A DNA stretch of 64,000 nucleotides, from assembly GCA_022844485.1 (NCBI GenBank), contig JALHLQ010000011.1, positions 1 through 64,000 on the forward strand, written 5' to 3'. This document shows positions 51,900 through 60,204 of the stretch, one piece after another. Made by a program: the position numbers and the translations under genes. The DNA is from Xanthobacteraceae bacterium. Lineage in GTDB: Bacteria; Pseudomonadota; Alphaproteobacteria; Rhizobiales; Xanthobacteraceae. Position 1 is the first letter of the stretch. Every line of letters begins with the position of its first letter. Under the pieces are notes generated by a model, which did not search any database, was not told where the DNA came from, and saw only the letters and a list, made by a program, of their open reading frames with translations.

Positions 51900-52862
51900 T
51901 CAGAACGCAATTCCTTTCTCGCGGTAATAACGCGCAGCGCCGGGGTGAAGCGGGATCGGCGAACTTTTCGGCGCGTTTTCGACCCTGATCGCGCTCGCCG
52001 AAGAATGCGCCGCAATCAATGTCGGGACGTTTTCGAACAAAGCCTTGGTCATCTGATAGACGAGCGGCTCCGGCAAGTCTGCACGCGTCACGAGATAGTT
52101 TTGCACCACCGCAGATTTCACCGGCCCCGATTGGCCGCGATATGTCCCGGCCGGTATCGTTCCTTCGACGAAAGGCGAGCCTGCTTTTTTCACAATGGCC
52201 GGAGGGATTTCTACGACCGAGATGTCCATGGCATTCGCAAGTTCGGTGATCGAGGCGACCCCGAGCCCCGCCGATTGCAACGTGGCGTCGAGCTGGCCCT
52301 TCTTGATCAACTCGACCGATTCGTTGAACGGCAGGTACTCGGCTTTGCCAAGGTCCTCGTAGCGGATCCCCGCCGCGGAGAGGATCACGCGAACGTTGAT
52401 CTCCGTCCCGGAGCGCGGGGCGCCGACGGAAACGCGTTTGCCCTTGAGATCGTAGATGCTGCGGATGCCGGATGTCTTGGAGGCGACGATGTGCATGTAG
52501 TTGGGGTAGATCGCGCCAACCATCCGGAGCTTATCGAGCTTCCCGCGGAAGCCGGCGTCGAGGTCACCTGTCCATGCCTGAACGAGAGAGTCGCCGAGCA
52601 CAAATGCGAGTTCGCCCTTGCCGTCATTGAGCATAGACAGGTTTTCGACGGAAGCCTTCGTCACCTGCGCGATCGTTTTCGTGCCCGGTATGCTGTTGCC
52701 GTAGATTTTTGCCAGCGCCACGCCGAGTGGGTAATAGACGCCGGCAGTCCCGCCTGTCAGCACGCTGATATTGTTCGCGCGCGCAGCGACGGGCGCATTT
52801 ACAAGCAAGACTGCTGCCGCTCCCCAACCGAGCCACCCCAAAAAGCGGAGCGAACTGTTCAT
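51900..52862 (-). CDS. TAXI-family TRAP transporter solute-binding protein
   Basis: A 320-residue exported receptor with signal MNSSLRFLGWLGWGAAAVLLVNAPVAARAN. Next comes ISVLTGGTAGVYYPLGVALAKIYGNSIPG, then VGAIYPNYMHIVASKTSGIRSIYDLKGKRVSVGAPRSGTEINVRVILSAAGI, the TAXI hallmarks. TAXI receptors serve fused TRAP permeases that take up glutamate-like or organic acids. No such permease is encoded in the window, so the receptor is either orphaned or works with a permease elsewhere. Confidence 0.92.
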   Translation of the reverse strand: MNSSLRFLGWLGWGAAAVLLVNAPVAARANNISVLTGGTAGVYYPLGVALAKIYGNSIPGTKTIAQVTKASVENLSMLNDGKGELAFVLGDSLVQAWTGDLDAGFRGKLDKLRMVGAIYPNYMHIVASKTSGIRSIYDLKGKRVSVGAPRSGTEINVRVILSAAGIRYEDLGKAEYLPFNESVELIKKGQLDATLQSAGLGVASITELANAMDISVVEIPPAIVKKAGSPFVEGTIPAGTYRGQSGPVKSAVVQNYLVTRADLPEPLVYQMTKALFENVPTLIAAHSSASAIRVENAPKSSPIPLHPGAARYYREKGIAF

Positions 52863-53038
52863 GATGGTCCCCTTTGGTCAGTGCTTCTCCATGCTGTTTG
52901 CCTGTTCCGTTCGCTCGGACTGCTCATTTCTGTCTCCCATTCTTATCGAGGGCGCAGAAAAACACGAGGAGGAACAGGGCCTCTCCCCAATCACGATGCC
53001 GCAGGCTTAACGCGGTCTGAAAGTGGACAACCATGAAT

Positions 53039-53053
53039 TGTTACATTATAACA
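53039..53053. promoter_or_regulatory. Zur box upstream of the znu genes
   Basis: TGTTACATTATAACA differs in one defined position from the TGTTATANTATAACA core of proteobacterial Zur sites. It is a palindrome except for one base pair and the centre. It lies 158 nt before znuC and directly upstream of a small ORF. Zinc-loaded Zur would repress the operon. Confidence 0.8.
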
Positions 53054-53061
53054 TAATGCCC

Positions 53062-53199
53062 ATGGCACCTCCTTACCGCCACCGTGAGACCGTCTCGGTC
53101 TCACCATCGATCTTGCGGCTCTCGGTTCTCGAGCGCGTGGCGATTGCGGCTGTTTTGTGCGCGGCTTTGTGGGCGGCCGTGCTCTGGGTGATGACGTAG
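53062..53199 (+). CDS. Small membrane protein between the Zur box and znuC
   Basis: A 45-residue ORF, too short for the ORF track. It reads MAPPYRHRETVSVSPSILRLSVLERVAIAA and ends in one hydrophobic helix, VAIAAVLCAALWAAVLWVMT, and stop TAG. Its end lies 11 nt before the znuC GTG, with AGGAGG directly after the stop. An in-frame ATG at 53056 and later TTG/GTG codons are alternative starts, because ATG 53062 would leave almost no leader after the Zur box. It is possibly a small accessory of the zinc importer; coding is inferred from frame, helix and spacing only. Confidence 0.5.
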   Translation: MAPPYRHRETVSVSPSILRLSVLERVAIAAVLCAALWAAVLWVMT

Positions 53200-53210
53200 G
53201 AGGGCAGCCG

Positions 53211-53957
53211 GTGAGCGCGGCGCTGCAATTTCGCAATCTGACGCTGGGTTACGATCGCCACCCGGCGGTGCATCACCTGGAGGGCACGATCGCACCAGGC
53301 GCGCTGATGGCGGTTGTCGGCCCGAACGGCGCCGGCAAGTCGACCCTTCTGAAGGGCATCGCGGGCGTGCTGAAGCCGCTGGGAGGCCGGATCGAGCGCG
53401 GCGGATTGAAAGCGCGGGACATCGCCTATCTCCCGCAGGTCATGGAGATCGACCGCTCGTTCCCGATCAGCGTCTACGACATGGTCGCGATGGGTCTTTG
53501 GGGGCGCACCGGTCTGTTCGGTCGAATCGGTCCTCTCCAAAGGGACAAGATTCATCATGCTATTGCCGCCGTCGGAATGAGCGGCTTCGAGCAGCGGCCG
53601 ATTGCAACCCTCTCCGGCGGGCAGATGCAGCGGATGCTGTTTGCGAGGCTTCTCCTTCAGGACGCACGCATCATTCTCCTTGACGAGCCGTTTACCGCGA
53701 TTGACGCGCGCACGGCCTCCGATCTGCTCGATCTCGTGCGACGCTGGCATCGCGAGAAGCGCACCGTGCTGGCCGTGCTGCACGACATCGAACTGGTGAA
53801 GTCGCATTTTCCCGAGGCGCTCCTGCTTGCGCGGGAGGCGGTCGCCTGGGGACGGTCGGGAGAGGTGCTCACGCCGGACAATCTGCTGAAGGCGCGTCGC
53901 ATGTGCGAGGCCTTCGACGATCACGCCGAGGCTTGCGAGAGAGAGCGGGCGGCCTAG
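53211..53957 (+). CDS. znuC: Zinc ABC transporter ATP-binding protein
   Basis: A 248-residue ATPase: Walker A GPNGAGKSTLLKGIAG (about 38-45), YLPQVMEIDRSFPISVYDMVAMGLWGR (Q-loop region typical of metal importers), signature LSGGQMQRMLFARL, Walker B ILLDEPFTAID and H-loop VLHDIELV. It powers high-affinity zinc (or Mn/Zn) uptake. GTG 53211 follows AGGAGGGCAGCC and is chosen over the ORF-track start. A Zur box lies upstream. Confidence 0.9.
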   Translation: MSAALQFRNLTLGYDRHPAVHHLEGTIAPGALMAVVGPNGAGKSTLLKGIAGVLKPLGGRIERGGLKARDIAYLPQVMEIDRSFPISVYDMVAMGLWGRTGLFGRIGPLQRDKIHHAIAAVGMSGFEQRPIATLSGGQMQRMLFARLLLQDARIILLDEPFTAIDARTASDLLDLVRRWHREKRTVLAVLHDIELVKSHFPEALLLAREAVAWGRSGEVLTPDNLLKARRMCEAFDDHAEACERERAA

Positions 53958-53963
53958 GCAGCG

Positions 53964-54833
53964 ATGCTCTACGACTTCGTTCTGGCACCCTTTGTCGAGT
54001 TTGAGTTCATGCAGCGCGCGCTGGTCGGCTCGCTTGCGCTGGCGCTCGGCGCGGGCCCGGTCGGCGTATTCCTCATGCTGCGTCGGATGAGCCTGGTCGG
54101 CGACGCGATGGCGCATGCCATTCTGCCGGGCGCGGCGCTGGGATTTCTTCTGTCCGGCCTCAACTTGTTCGCCATGACGGCTGGCGGCCTCCTGGCGGGC
54201 TTCGTCGTCGCGTTTCTCTCCGGTCTCGTTGCGCGGACGACGGAACTGAAAGAAGACGCCTCGCTTGCCGCGTTCTACCTCGTCTCCTTGGCGCTCGGCG
54301 TCGTGATCGTCTCGTGGCGCGGCACCAATATCGACCTGTTGCACGTGCTGTTTGGCACCGTCCTTGCGCTCGACAATCAGACGCTCGTCTTGCTCGCGTG
54401 TTTCGCCACCGTCAGCCTTCTCGCACTCGCGATCATTTATCGGCCGCTCGTGCTCGAATGCGTAGATCCGGGCTTCTTGCGTTCGGTCAGTCCAGCAGGG
54501 GGACCGACTCACATCGCCTTTCTGTTTCTTGTGGTGCTCAACCTCGTCGGCGGCTTTCATGCGCTCGGCACCTTGCTTGCCGTCGGCATTATGATGCTGC
54601 CCGCGGTGACGGCGCGCTTCTGGGCGCGCGATATCACGACCATGATGCTCGTCGCGATGGCGACCGCAGCGCTCGCGGGCGTTCTCGGCCTTCTGCTGTC
54701 GTTTCATACGAGCCTGCCGTCGGGGCCGTCGATCATCCTTGTTGCGGGTTTCTTCTATGCGGTGTCACTCCCCTTCGGGCCCGTCGGCGGGTGGCTGCGC
54801 AAGGCCTTTCCCGGCCGCCATCTCGAAGCCTAA
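53964..54833 (+). CDS. znuB: Zinc ABC transporter permease
   Basis: A 289-residue ABC-3-type permease with about eight helices. FMQRALVGSLALALGAGPVGVFLMLRRMSLVGDAMAHAILPGAALGFLLSG is the classic start, followed by VARTTELKEDASLAAFYLVSLALGVVIVSWRGTNIDLLHVLFGTVLA and FHALGTLLAVGIMMLPAVTARFWARDI. It starts 6 nt after znuC and ends 11 nt before znuA. Confidence 0.92.
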   Translation: MLYDFVLAPFVEFEFMQRALVGSLALALGAGPVGVFLMLRRMSLVGDAMAHAILPGAALGFLLSGLNLFAMTAGGLLAGFVVAFLSGLVARTTELKEDASLAAFYLVSLALGVVIVSWRGTNIDLLHVLFGTVLALDNQTLVLLACFATVSLLALAIIYRPLVLECVDPGFLRSVSPAGGPTHIAFLFLVVLNLVGGFHALGTLLAVGIMMLPAVTARFWARDITTMMLVAMATAALAGVLGLLLSFHTSLPSGPSIILVAGFFYAVSLPFGPVGGWLRKAFPGRHLEA

Positions 54834-54844
54834 GGAGCCAGGTG

Positions 54845-55744
54845 ATGTCCAAGCGCCTTCTGTTCGCCGCCACGGTGCTGTGCGGGGTTGCTGCAAGCAC
54901 GGTCGCGCATGCGCAGGAGAAGCTGCAGGCGGTGGCCACATTCTCCATTCTTGCCGACATGGTGCAGAATGTCGGCGGCGACCGCATCGCGCTGACGACG
55001 CTGGTCGGCCGCAACGCCGATGCGCATGTCTATTCTCCGGCGCCGGCGGACGCGCGGAAGCTTTCCCACGCCAAGGTGGTGTTCACCAACGGGCTCGGCT
55101 TCGAAGGCTGGATCAACAGGCTGATCAAGGCGTCGGGGACCAAGGCCCCGGTTGTCGTCGCAAGCAGAGGCGTGAAGCCGCGCAAGGGCGGCCATGCGCA
55201 GGGCCACGATCATGGCGATGCCGATCCGCATGCCTGGCAGTCGGTGGCCAATGCAAAAATCTATGTCGGCAATATCCGCGACGGGCTAGTTGCGGCGGAT
55301 CCAGCCGGCCGAGCCGTGTACGAAGCCAATGCCGCAGCCTATCTCGCCAAGCTCGATGCGCTGGACAAGGCCGTGCGCGCCGCCGTGGAAAGAGTGCCGG
55401 CCGAGCGGCGGCGGGTCATCACGTCGCATGATGCCTTCGGCTACTTCAAGGATGCCTACGGCATCGATTTCATCGCGCCGCAGGGCGTCTCGACCGAATC
55501 GGAAGTCTCGGCGCGCGACCTCGCGCGCATCATCACCCAGATCAAGAAGCAGAAAATCCCCGCCGTTTTCCTCGAGAACATCGTGGACCAGCGGCTTGCC
55601 AAGCGCATTGCGGACGAGACCGGCGCAAAGATCGGCGGAACGCTCTATTCCGATGCGCTGACGGATGAAGCGGGCGATGCGCCCACTTACATCGACCTGA
55701 TCCGGCACAATATAAAGGCCCTCAGCGACGCGCTGACGAGTTGA
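54845..55744 (+). CDS. znuA: Zinc ABC transporter substrate-binding protein
   Basis: A 299-residue cluster A-I metal receptor with signal MSKRLLFAATVLCGVAASTVAHA. Metal-ligand candidates are H61 in GRNADAHVYSP, H129 in DADPHAW and H195 in ITSHDAFGYF. The histidine-rich loop GGHAQGHDHGDADPH (about 116-129) marks zinc rather than manganese receptors. GVSTESEVSARDLARIITQIKKQKIPAVFLEN is typical of the family. It completes znuCBA. Confidence 0.92.
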   Translation: MSKRLLFAATVLCGVAASTVAHAQEKLQAVATFSILADMVQNVGGDRIALTTLVGRNADAHVYSPAPADARKLSHAKVVFTNGLGFEGWINRLIKASGTKAPVVVASRGVKPRKGGHAQGHDHGDADPHAWQSVANAKIYVGNIRDGLVAADPAGRAVYEANAAAYLAKLDALDKAVRAAVERVPAERRRVITSHDAFGYFKDAYGIDFIAPQGVSTESEVSARDLARIITQIKKQKIPAVFLENIVDQRLAKRIADETGAKIGGTLYSDALTDEAGDAPTYIDLIRHNIKALSDALTS

Positions 55745-55803
55745 CGCCGCCGCCGATCCTGGGGCGGCTTCGCGCCGGGCTGGCGCGGCTCGGCGGCGTC
55801 CGC

Positions 55804-55906
55804 TAGAGCATTTTCCGGCCAAGTGGGTACCGGTTGGCCAAAAGAAAATGCGACAAAACAATAGGCTAGAGCCTGATCCGATTCCATCCGATCGGATCAG
55901 GCTCTA
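55804..55906. repeat. Compound intergenic repeat with a 16-bp hairpin
   Basis: The first part, TAGAGCATTTTCCGGCCAAGTGGGTACCGGTTGGCC...AAAATGC, is a member of the ACCGGTATCCACTT family in reverse. The second, TAGAGCCTGATCCGAT (55867-55882) and ATCGGATCAGGCTCTA (55891-55906), is a perfect 16-bp inverted repeat with 8-nt loop. Both are common between Rhizobiales genes. The element separates znuA from the CobW gene. Confidence 0.8.
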
Positions 55907-55960
55907 GGATTTGACATTGGCGACCCAACCCCTGTGCCGCCTGTTCCGGAAGCATCATCC

Positions 55961-57019
55961 ATGTCCGACAAAGTCCCCGTCACCGTTCTCACCGGCTATC
56001 TCGGCGCCGGCAAGACGACGCTCCTCAACCGCATCCTCACGGAGCCGCATGGGCGGAAATTCGCGGTGATCATCAACGAATTCGGCGAGATCGGCATCGA
56101 TAACGAGATCGTGGTCGGGGCGGATGAAGAAATCTTCGAGATGAACAATGGTTGCGTCTGCTGCACAGTGCGCGGCGATCTCATCCGCATCATCGACGGG
56201 CTGATGCGGCGTAAGGGCAAGTTCGACGCGATCATCTTGGAGACGACGGGGCTTGCCGATCCCGCGCCCGTCGCGCAAACTTTTTTCATGGACGAGGAGG
56301 TCGGGCGCAAGGCGAAGCTCGACGCCGTCGTCACGGTGGCCGACGCAAAGTGGCTCTCCGAGCGGCTGCGCGACGCGCCGGAGGCGAAGAACCAGATCGC
56401 CTTTGCGGATGTGATCCTGCTGAACAAGACCGATCTCGTGAGCGCGCAGGAACTGGCCGAGGTCGAGGGACGCATCCGCGCGATCAACCCTTATGCGCAG
56501 GTGCACCGAACGCAGCGCTGCCAGATTCCGATCGGCGAAGTGCTCGGGCGCAACGCCTTCGATCTCGACCGCATCCTGTCGATCGAGCCGTCGTTCCTCG
56601 ACGGCGACGGTCATGACCATCATCACGGCCATCACCATCACGCCGATCACGATCACCATCATGACCATGACCACGCGCATTCGCATGCGGCCGGCAATGG
56701 CGGGCTGAAGCATTATCACGACGAGGACATGCAATCGATCGCGCTGAGGCTCGACAAGCCGCTTGATCCGCAAAAATTCTTCCCGTGGATCCAGAACCTG
56801 GTCGCTACCGAAGGGCCGCAAATCTTGCGCTCCAAAGGCATCCTTTCGTTCAAGGATGACCCCGAGCGTTTCGTCTTCCAGGGCGTGCACATGATCCTCG
56901 ACGGCGACCACCAGCGCCCCTGGCGCGATGAAGAGAAGCGCGAAAGCCGCATCGTGTTCATCGGCCGCGAACTGCCGGAGGAGAAAATCCGGCAAGGGTT
57001 CGAGGGCTGTGCGGCTTAG
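55961..57019 (+). CDS. COG0523/CobW-type GTPase, probable zinc metallochaperone
   Basis: A 352-residue G3E GTPase: Walker A TGYLGAGKTT (11-20), the metal-binding CXCC motif C65-V-C67-C68 in MNNGCVCCTVRGDL, NKTD, and a CobW C-terminal domain (IALRLDKPLDPQKFFPWIQNLVATEGPQILRSKGILSF). A histidine-rich loop HDHHHGHHHHADHDHHHDHDHAHSH sits between the domains (about 215-240). Location just after znuCBA and the His loop favour a zinc chaperone over cobalamin synthesis. No Zur box lies directly in front. The start is MSDKVPV. Confidence 0.9.
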   Translation: MSDKVPVTVLTGYLGAGKTTLLNRILTEPHGRKFAVIINEFGEIGIDNEIVVGADEEIFEMNNGCVCCTVRGDLIRIIDGLMRRKGKFDAIILETTGLADPAPVAQTFFMDEEVGRKAKLDAVVTVADAKWLSERLRDAPEAKNQIAFADVILLNKTDLVSAQELAEVEGRIRAINPYAQVHRTQRCQIPIGEVLGRNAFDLDRILSIEPSFLDGDGHDHHHGHHHHADHDHHHDHDHAHSHAAGNGGLKHYHDEDMQSIALRLDKPLDPQKFFPWIQNLVATEGPQILRSKGILSFKDDPERFVFQGVHMILDGDHQRPWRDEEKRESRIVFIGRELPEEKIRQGFEGCAA

Positions 57020-57055
57020 GTCGCCTCCCCGGATTGGCCACGGCAGCGCACGCGG

Positions 57056-58057
57056 ATGAGTGCGCGCACCGAGCCCGCCTCCCTTTTGGCGCGTACGCGC
57101 CCGATCGACGCCGGCGCGCCGATCGTGGCTGCGCATTTTCTAGGGAGCACGGTCGTCTTCGTGCTCGGCGAGGAAGCGCTCTTGTTCGTGCCGCAAGCGG
57201 GTGAGGAGCGGGGCGTCGCGGTCCATGCGGGCTCGATCCTCGCATCCGAATCCGACGGCAAGCGCGTGTTCACCGCCGGAGACGACGGCAAGGTGGCCGT
57301 GAGCGATGCGTCGGGGATGGTGGACATTGTGGCGACCGATGCGAAGCGGCGCTGGATCGATCACATCGCAATCGGGCCGGACGGAGCGATCGCCTGGAGC
57401 GCGGGCAAGCAGGTCTTTGTACGCACACCGAGGGGCGAAACTCGCGAGCTCGAACTTCCCTCGAGCGCGGGCGGACTCACCTTCGCGCCCAAGGGACTGC
57501 GGCTCGCGGCGACGCATTACAACGGCGTCACGCTCTGGTTTCCCAATGCGCAAGCCGCGCCCGAGTTGCGCGCGTGGAAAGGATCGCATCTTCGCGTGAC
57601 ATTCAGCCCCGATGGCCGATTTCTGATCACCGCAATGCAGGAGCCGATGCTGCATGGGTGGCGGCTCGCCGACGGCCGGGACATGCGCATGTCCGGCTAT
57701 TCGGCCAAAGTGCGGTCGCTCTCCTGGAGTGCGCGTGGCGAATGGCTCGCCTCGAGCGGCTCGGACCAAATCGTGCTCTGGCCCTTTCAGTCGAAGGAGG
57801 GGCCGATGGGCAAGCAGCCGAAGCTGCTTGCCCCTTATGAGAAGCGAGCCGCAGTTGTCGCGTGTCACCCCAAGCAAGACGTTGTTGCGGTGGGGTACGA
57901 GGACGGGCTCGTTCTGCTGGTCCGCCTCGACGATGCCGCCGAGATCGTCGCGCGCCGTCCGCATGACGCGCCTGTCGCCGCATTGGCATGGGACAGCGCG
58001 GGCGCGCTGCTCGCCTTCGCCACCGAAGACGGGAAGGCCGGCGTGGTCACACTCTAG
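57056..58057 (+). CDS. WD40-repeat protein linked to the CobW GTPase
   Basis: A 333-residue predicted beta-propeller. Repeats end in VRVF/VTLW-like strands: GVTLWFPNAQAAPELRAWKGSHLRVTFSPDGRFLITAMQEPMLHGWRLADGRDMRMSGYSAKVRSLSWSARGEWLASSGSDQIVLWPF, and a final VAALAWDSAGALLAFATEDGKAGVVTL. There is no signal peptide, so it is cytoplasmic. It lies 36 nt after the GTPase gene, so it is probably co-transcribed and may be a scaffold for it. The function is not established. Confidence 0.85.
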   Translation: MSARTEPASLLARTRPIDAGAPIVAAHFLGSTVVFVLGEEALLFVPQAGEERGVAVHAGSILASESDGKRVFTAGDDGKVAVSDASGMVDIVATDAKRRWIDHIAIGPDGAIAWSAGKQVFVRTPRGETRELELPSSAGGLTFAPKGLRLAATHYNGVTLWFPNAQAAPELRAWKGSHLRVTFSPDGRFLITAMQEPMLHGWRLADGRDMRMSGYSAKVRSLSWSARGEWLASSGSDQIVLWPFQSKEGPMGKQPKLLAPYEKRAAVVACHPKQDVVAVGYEDGLVLLVRLDDAAEIVARRPHDAPVAALAWDSAGALLAFATEDGKAGVVTL

Positions 58058-58219
58058 GCACCCGCTCGGCGTGAACGGGGGATAAACACTCTGTTCACAT
58101 GAACAATCCTTAAGCTTCTGATTCAACAGATGTTTTCTCAGTTCCTTGCGTTCCCTCGCGGAACCATTTGCAGGCTCATGGGTTGGCAGTCGAGGTCATT
58201 TTCCTCCGAGGAGATATCC

Positions 58220-60133
58220 ATGAAATCTGTTGCACGACGCAGCGTGAAGCTGCGCCTTTTGGCGAGCGCCGCCGTTGCCGCGCTGATCGTCTTGACGCCG
58301 GTGGTCGAAAGCTCGCTGTCGCCTGCGCAGGCGCAGACGCGGGTGTCCGTGTCGGTCGAATTCCGCAAAGCGCTCGAGCCGCATGGGCGTTTCCATCGGC
58401 ATTCGCGCTGGGGCGAGGTGTGGGTGCCGGCGAAGGTGTCGCGGGACTGGCGTCCCTATACGCTTGGACGCTGGGCCTATACCGATGATTGGGGCTGGTA
58501 CTGGGCCTCCGACGAGGAGGATTTCGGCTGGATCGTCTATCACTACGGCCGCTGGGTATTCGATGAGGAGCTCGGCTGGTGTTGGGTGGCCGGTGATCGC
58601 TGGGCCCCGGCCTGGGTGAGCTGGCGGCGCGGTCCGCAATATGTGGGCTGGGCTCCGCTGCCGCCGGACGAGGTGGTCGTCGAGTATGTCGAGCGGCCGG
58701 ATTACTGGTTCTTTGTGCGCACGGCGGATCTTCTGGCGCCACGCGTTTCCGTCGTGCTGATCCCGCGACCGCGCTACACGACCTTCTTCCAGCAGACGGT
58801 GATCGTGAACCGCACCGTGATCATTCGCGATGACCGCGCGCGATTCGCCGTCAACCCGGGAATCGAGCCGACCTATGTGGCGGCGGCCATCGGCCGTCCG
58901 ATCCGCGCCTATGACGTGCGGCCACGCGTTCTTGCGGGCGTATCGCCCGCCTTCGAGCAAGCCATCACGGTCCGCGCCGGCGAGCGCGTTCGCGAGCGTG
59001 TCGTTCTTCGCGAGACCCGCGAGGTGATCCGGCCGGCCGCGCAGGTCGAACCACCACGGCGTCTGGAGCGCCTTGAAGAGGGGCGGCTTGGCGAGCGTCC
59101 GCCGCGCGCCGCACGGCAGTTCACGCGCGACGAGGAGCGAAAGGACGCAGATCGAACGACGGGCGAGCGCCCTGGCGAACAGCGCGCCATCGATCGCCAG
59201 CCGCGGCAGGATGACGCAAGGGAACAACGCCGGGAGCTCCGCGACGGACAGCAGGAAGGCGCGCAAGAGCAGCGACGGGACAAGGCAGGCGAACAGCGAC
59301 AGGAGCAGCGGGAACAGACACGCGACCGCGTGCAGGATCGCCGCGACCAGTCGCGTGATCAAGGGCAGGCCCGCGAGCAGCAGCAGCGCCAACGCGAGGA
59401 GGCGCAAGAGAAGCTGCAGCGTGAGCGCGAAACACGCGGCGAGCAGGCGCGCGAGAAGCAGGAGCAGGCCCGCGAGCAGCAGCAGCGCCAACGCGAGGAG
59501 GCGCGAGAGAAGCTGCAGCGTGAGCGCGAAACACGCGGCGAGCAGGCGCGCGAGAAGCAGGAGCAGGCTCGCGAGCGGCAGCAGCTGCAGCAGCAGCGTG
59601 AGCAGGTTCGCGAACGTGCTCAGGAGCAGCGCCAGCAACTGCGCGAGCAACGCGATCCGGCGCGCGAGCGCGGACAGGAGCGTCGCGACAGCGTGCGCGA
59701 GCAGTTGCGTGAGCGCGATCGCGGCGCAACGACCGGCCGCGGCGATGTTGCGCCGAGGCTCGAGCGTCAGCGTGGCGACGACGACCGCGGGCGCCCCGCG
59801 ATCGGTCGCGGCGCCGATCGGCCTGACCCGGGCGAGCGCGTCCGCGGGCCGGAACGCTCCGTCGGCCCGGATCGCGGTGCGATTGAACGCGCAGCGCCTC
59901 GTCCTGAACCGCGCGGCGGCGGCGACGGACCTCCTGCGGCCGCCCGCGGCGGTCCTCCCGAGCGCGGCACTACGGGTCTCGGTGGTGGCGGACCGGCGCC
60001 GCAGCGCGCAGCGCCTCCGCAAGCCGCACCTGAGCAGCCGCAAGCCGCTCCGCAGGGACGCGGCGGCGGTGGCGGGGGTGGCCGCGGTGGCCCTCCCGGC
60101 GGAGACGGTCCGGGCGAACGGCGCGGGCAATAG
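58220..60133 (+). CDS. DUF6600-like/YXWGXW exported protein with coiled-coil repeat tail
   Basis: A 637-residue protein: signal MKSVARRSVKLRLLASAAVAALIVLTPVVESSLSPAQA, then an aromatic domain (about 45-190) rich in W-G-W motifs (GRWAYTDDWGWYWASDEEDFGWIVYHYGRWVFDEELGWCWVAGDRWAPAWVSWR). A ~300-residue Q/E/R-rich coiled-coil tail follows, with a 33-residue unit repeated (EQARE-QQQRQREEA-EKLQRERETRGEQAREKQ). The end is a Gly/Pro-rich low-complexity stretch. It is probably an envelope or periplasm-spanning structural protein. GGAGATATCC precedes ATG 58220. Confidence 0.82.
   Translation: MKSVARRSVKLRLLASAAVAALIVLTPVVESSLSPAQAQTRVSVSVEFRKALEPHGRFHRHSRWGEVWVPAKVSRDWRPYTLGRWAYTDDWGWYWASDEEDFGWIVYHYGRWVFDEELGWCWVAGDRWAPAWVSWRRGPQYVGWAPLPPDEVVVEYVERPDYWFFVRTADLLAPRVSVVLIPRPRYTTFFQQTVIVNRTVIIRDDRARFAVNPGIEPTYVAAAIGRPIRAYDVRPRVLAGVSPAFEQAITVRAGERVRERVVLRETREVIRPAAQVEPPRRLERLEEGRLGERPPRAARQFTRDEERKDADRTTGERPGEQRAIDRQPRQDDAREQRRELRDGQQEGAQEQRRDKAGEQRQEQREQTRDRVQDRRDQSRDQGQAREQQQRQREEAQEKLQRERETRGEQAREKQEQAREQQQRQREEAREKLQRERETRGEQAREKQEQARERQQLQQQREQVRERAQEQRQQLREQRDPARERGQERRDSVREQLRERDRGATTGRGDVAPRLERQRGDDDRGRPAIGRGADRPDPGERVRGPERSVGPDRGAIERAAPRPEPRGGGDGPPAAARGGPPERGTTGLGGGGPAPQRAAPPQAAPEQPQAAPQGRGGGGGGGRGGPPGGDGPGERRGQ
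59365..59562 (+). repeat. 99-bp tandem repeat within the coiled-coil gene
   Basis: Two copies of a 99-bp unit start at 59365 and 59464 and are almost identical at DNA level (for example GCGCAAGAG versus GCGCGAGAG). A degenerate third copy begins at 59563. Each encodes 33 residues of Q/E/R heptad-like sequence. The near identity implies recent duplication or gene conversion. Confidence 0.85.
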
Positions 60134-60140
60134 GGGTCTC

Positions 60141-60174
60141 AAAAAAGAACGGGCGGGGAGTTCCCCGCCCGTTT
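60141..60174. terminator. Bidirectional intrinsic terminator
   Basis: AACGGGCGGGGA and TCCCCGCCCGTT form a 12-bp stem, preceded by six A and followed by GTTTCC. It lies between the converging envelope-protein and decarboxylase genes. The A run makes it most effective for the minus-strand gene. Confidence 0.8.
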
Positions 60175-60204
60175 CCATTCTGCGCGTCGGCGCGCTCGGA
60201 TTGC

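Noticed and set aside
59365-59562. Repeat array considered as CRISPR
   Set aside because: The copies are contiguous, in frame, and without unique spacers; they encode a coiled coil.
58196-60178. 660-residue minus-strand ORF opposite the envelope protein gene
   Set aside because: It is the leucine/alanine-rich complement of a repetitive CAG/GCG-rich coding region and has no recognisable domain.
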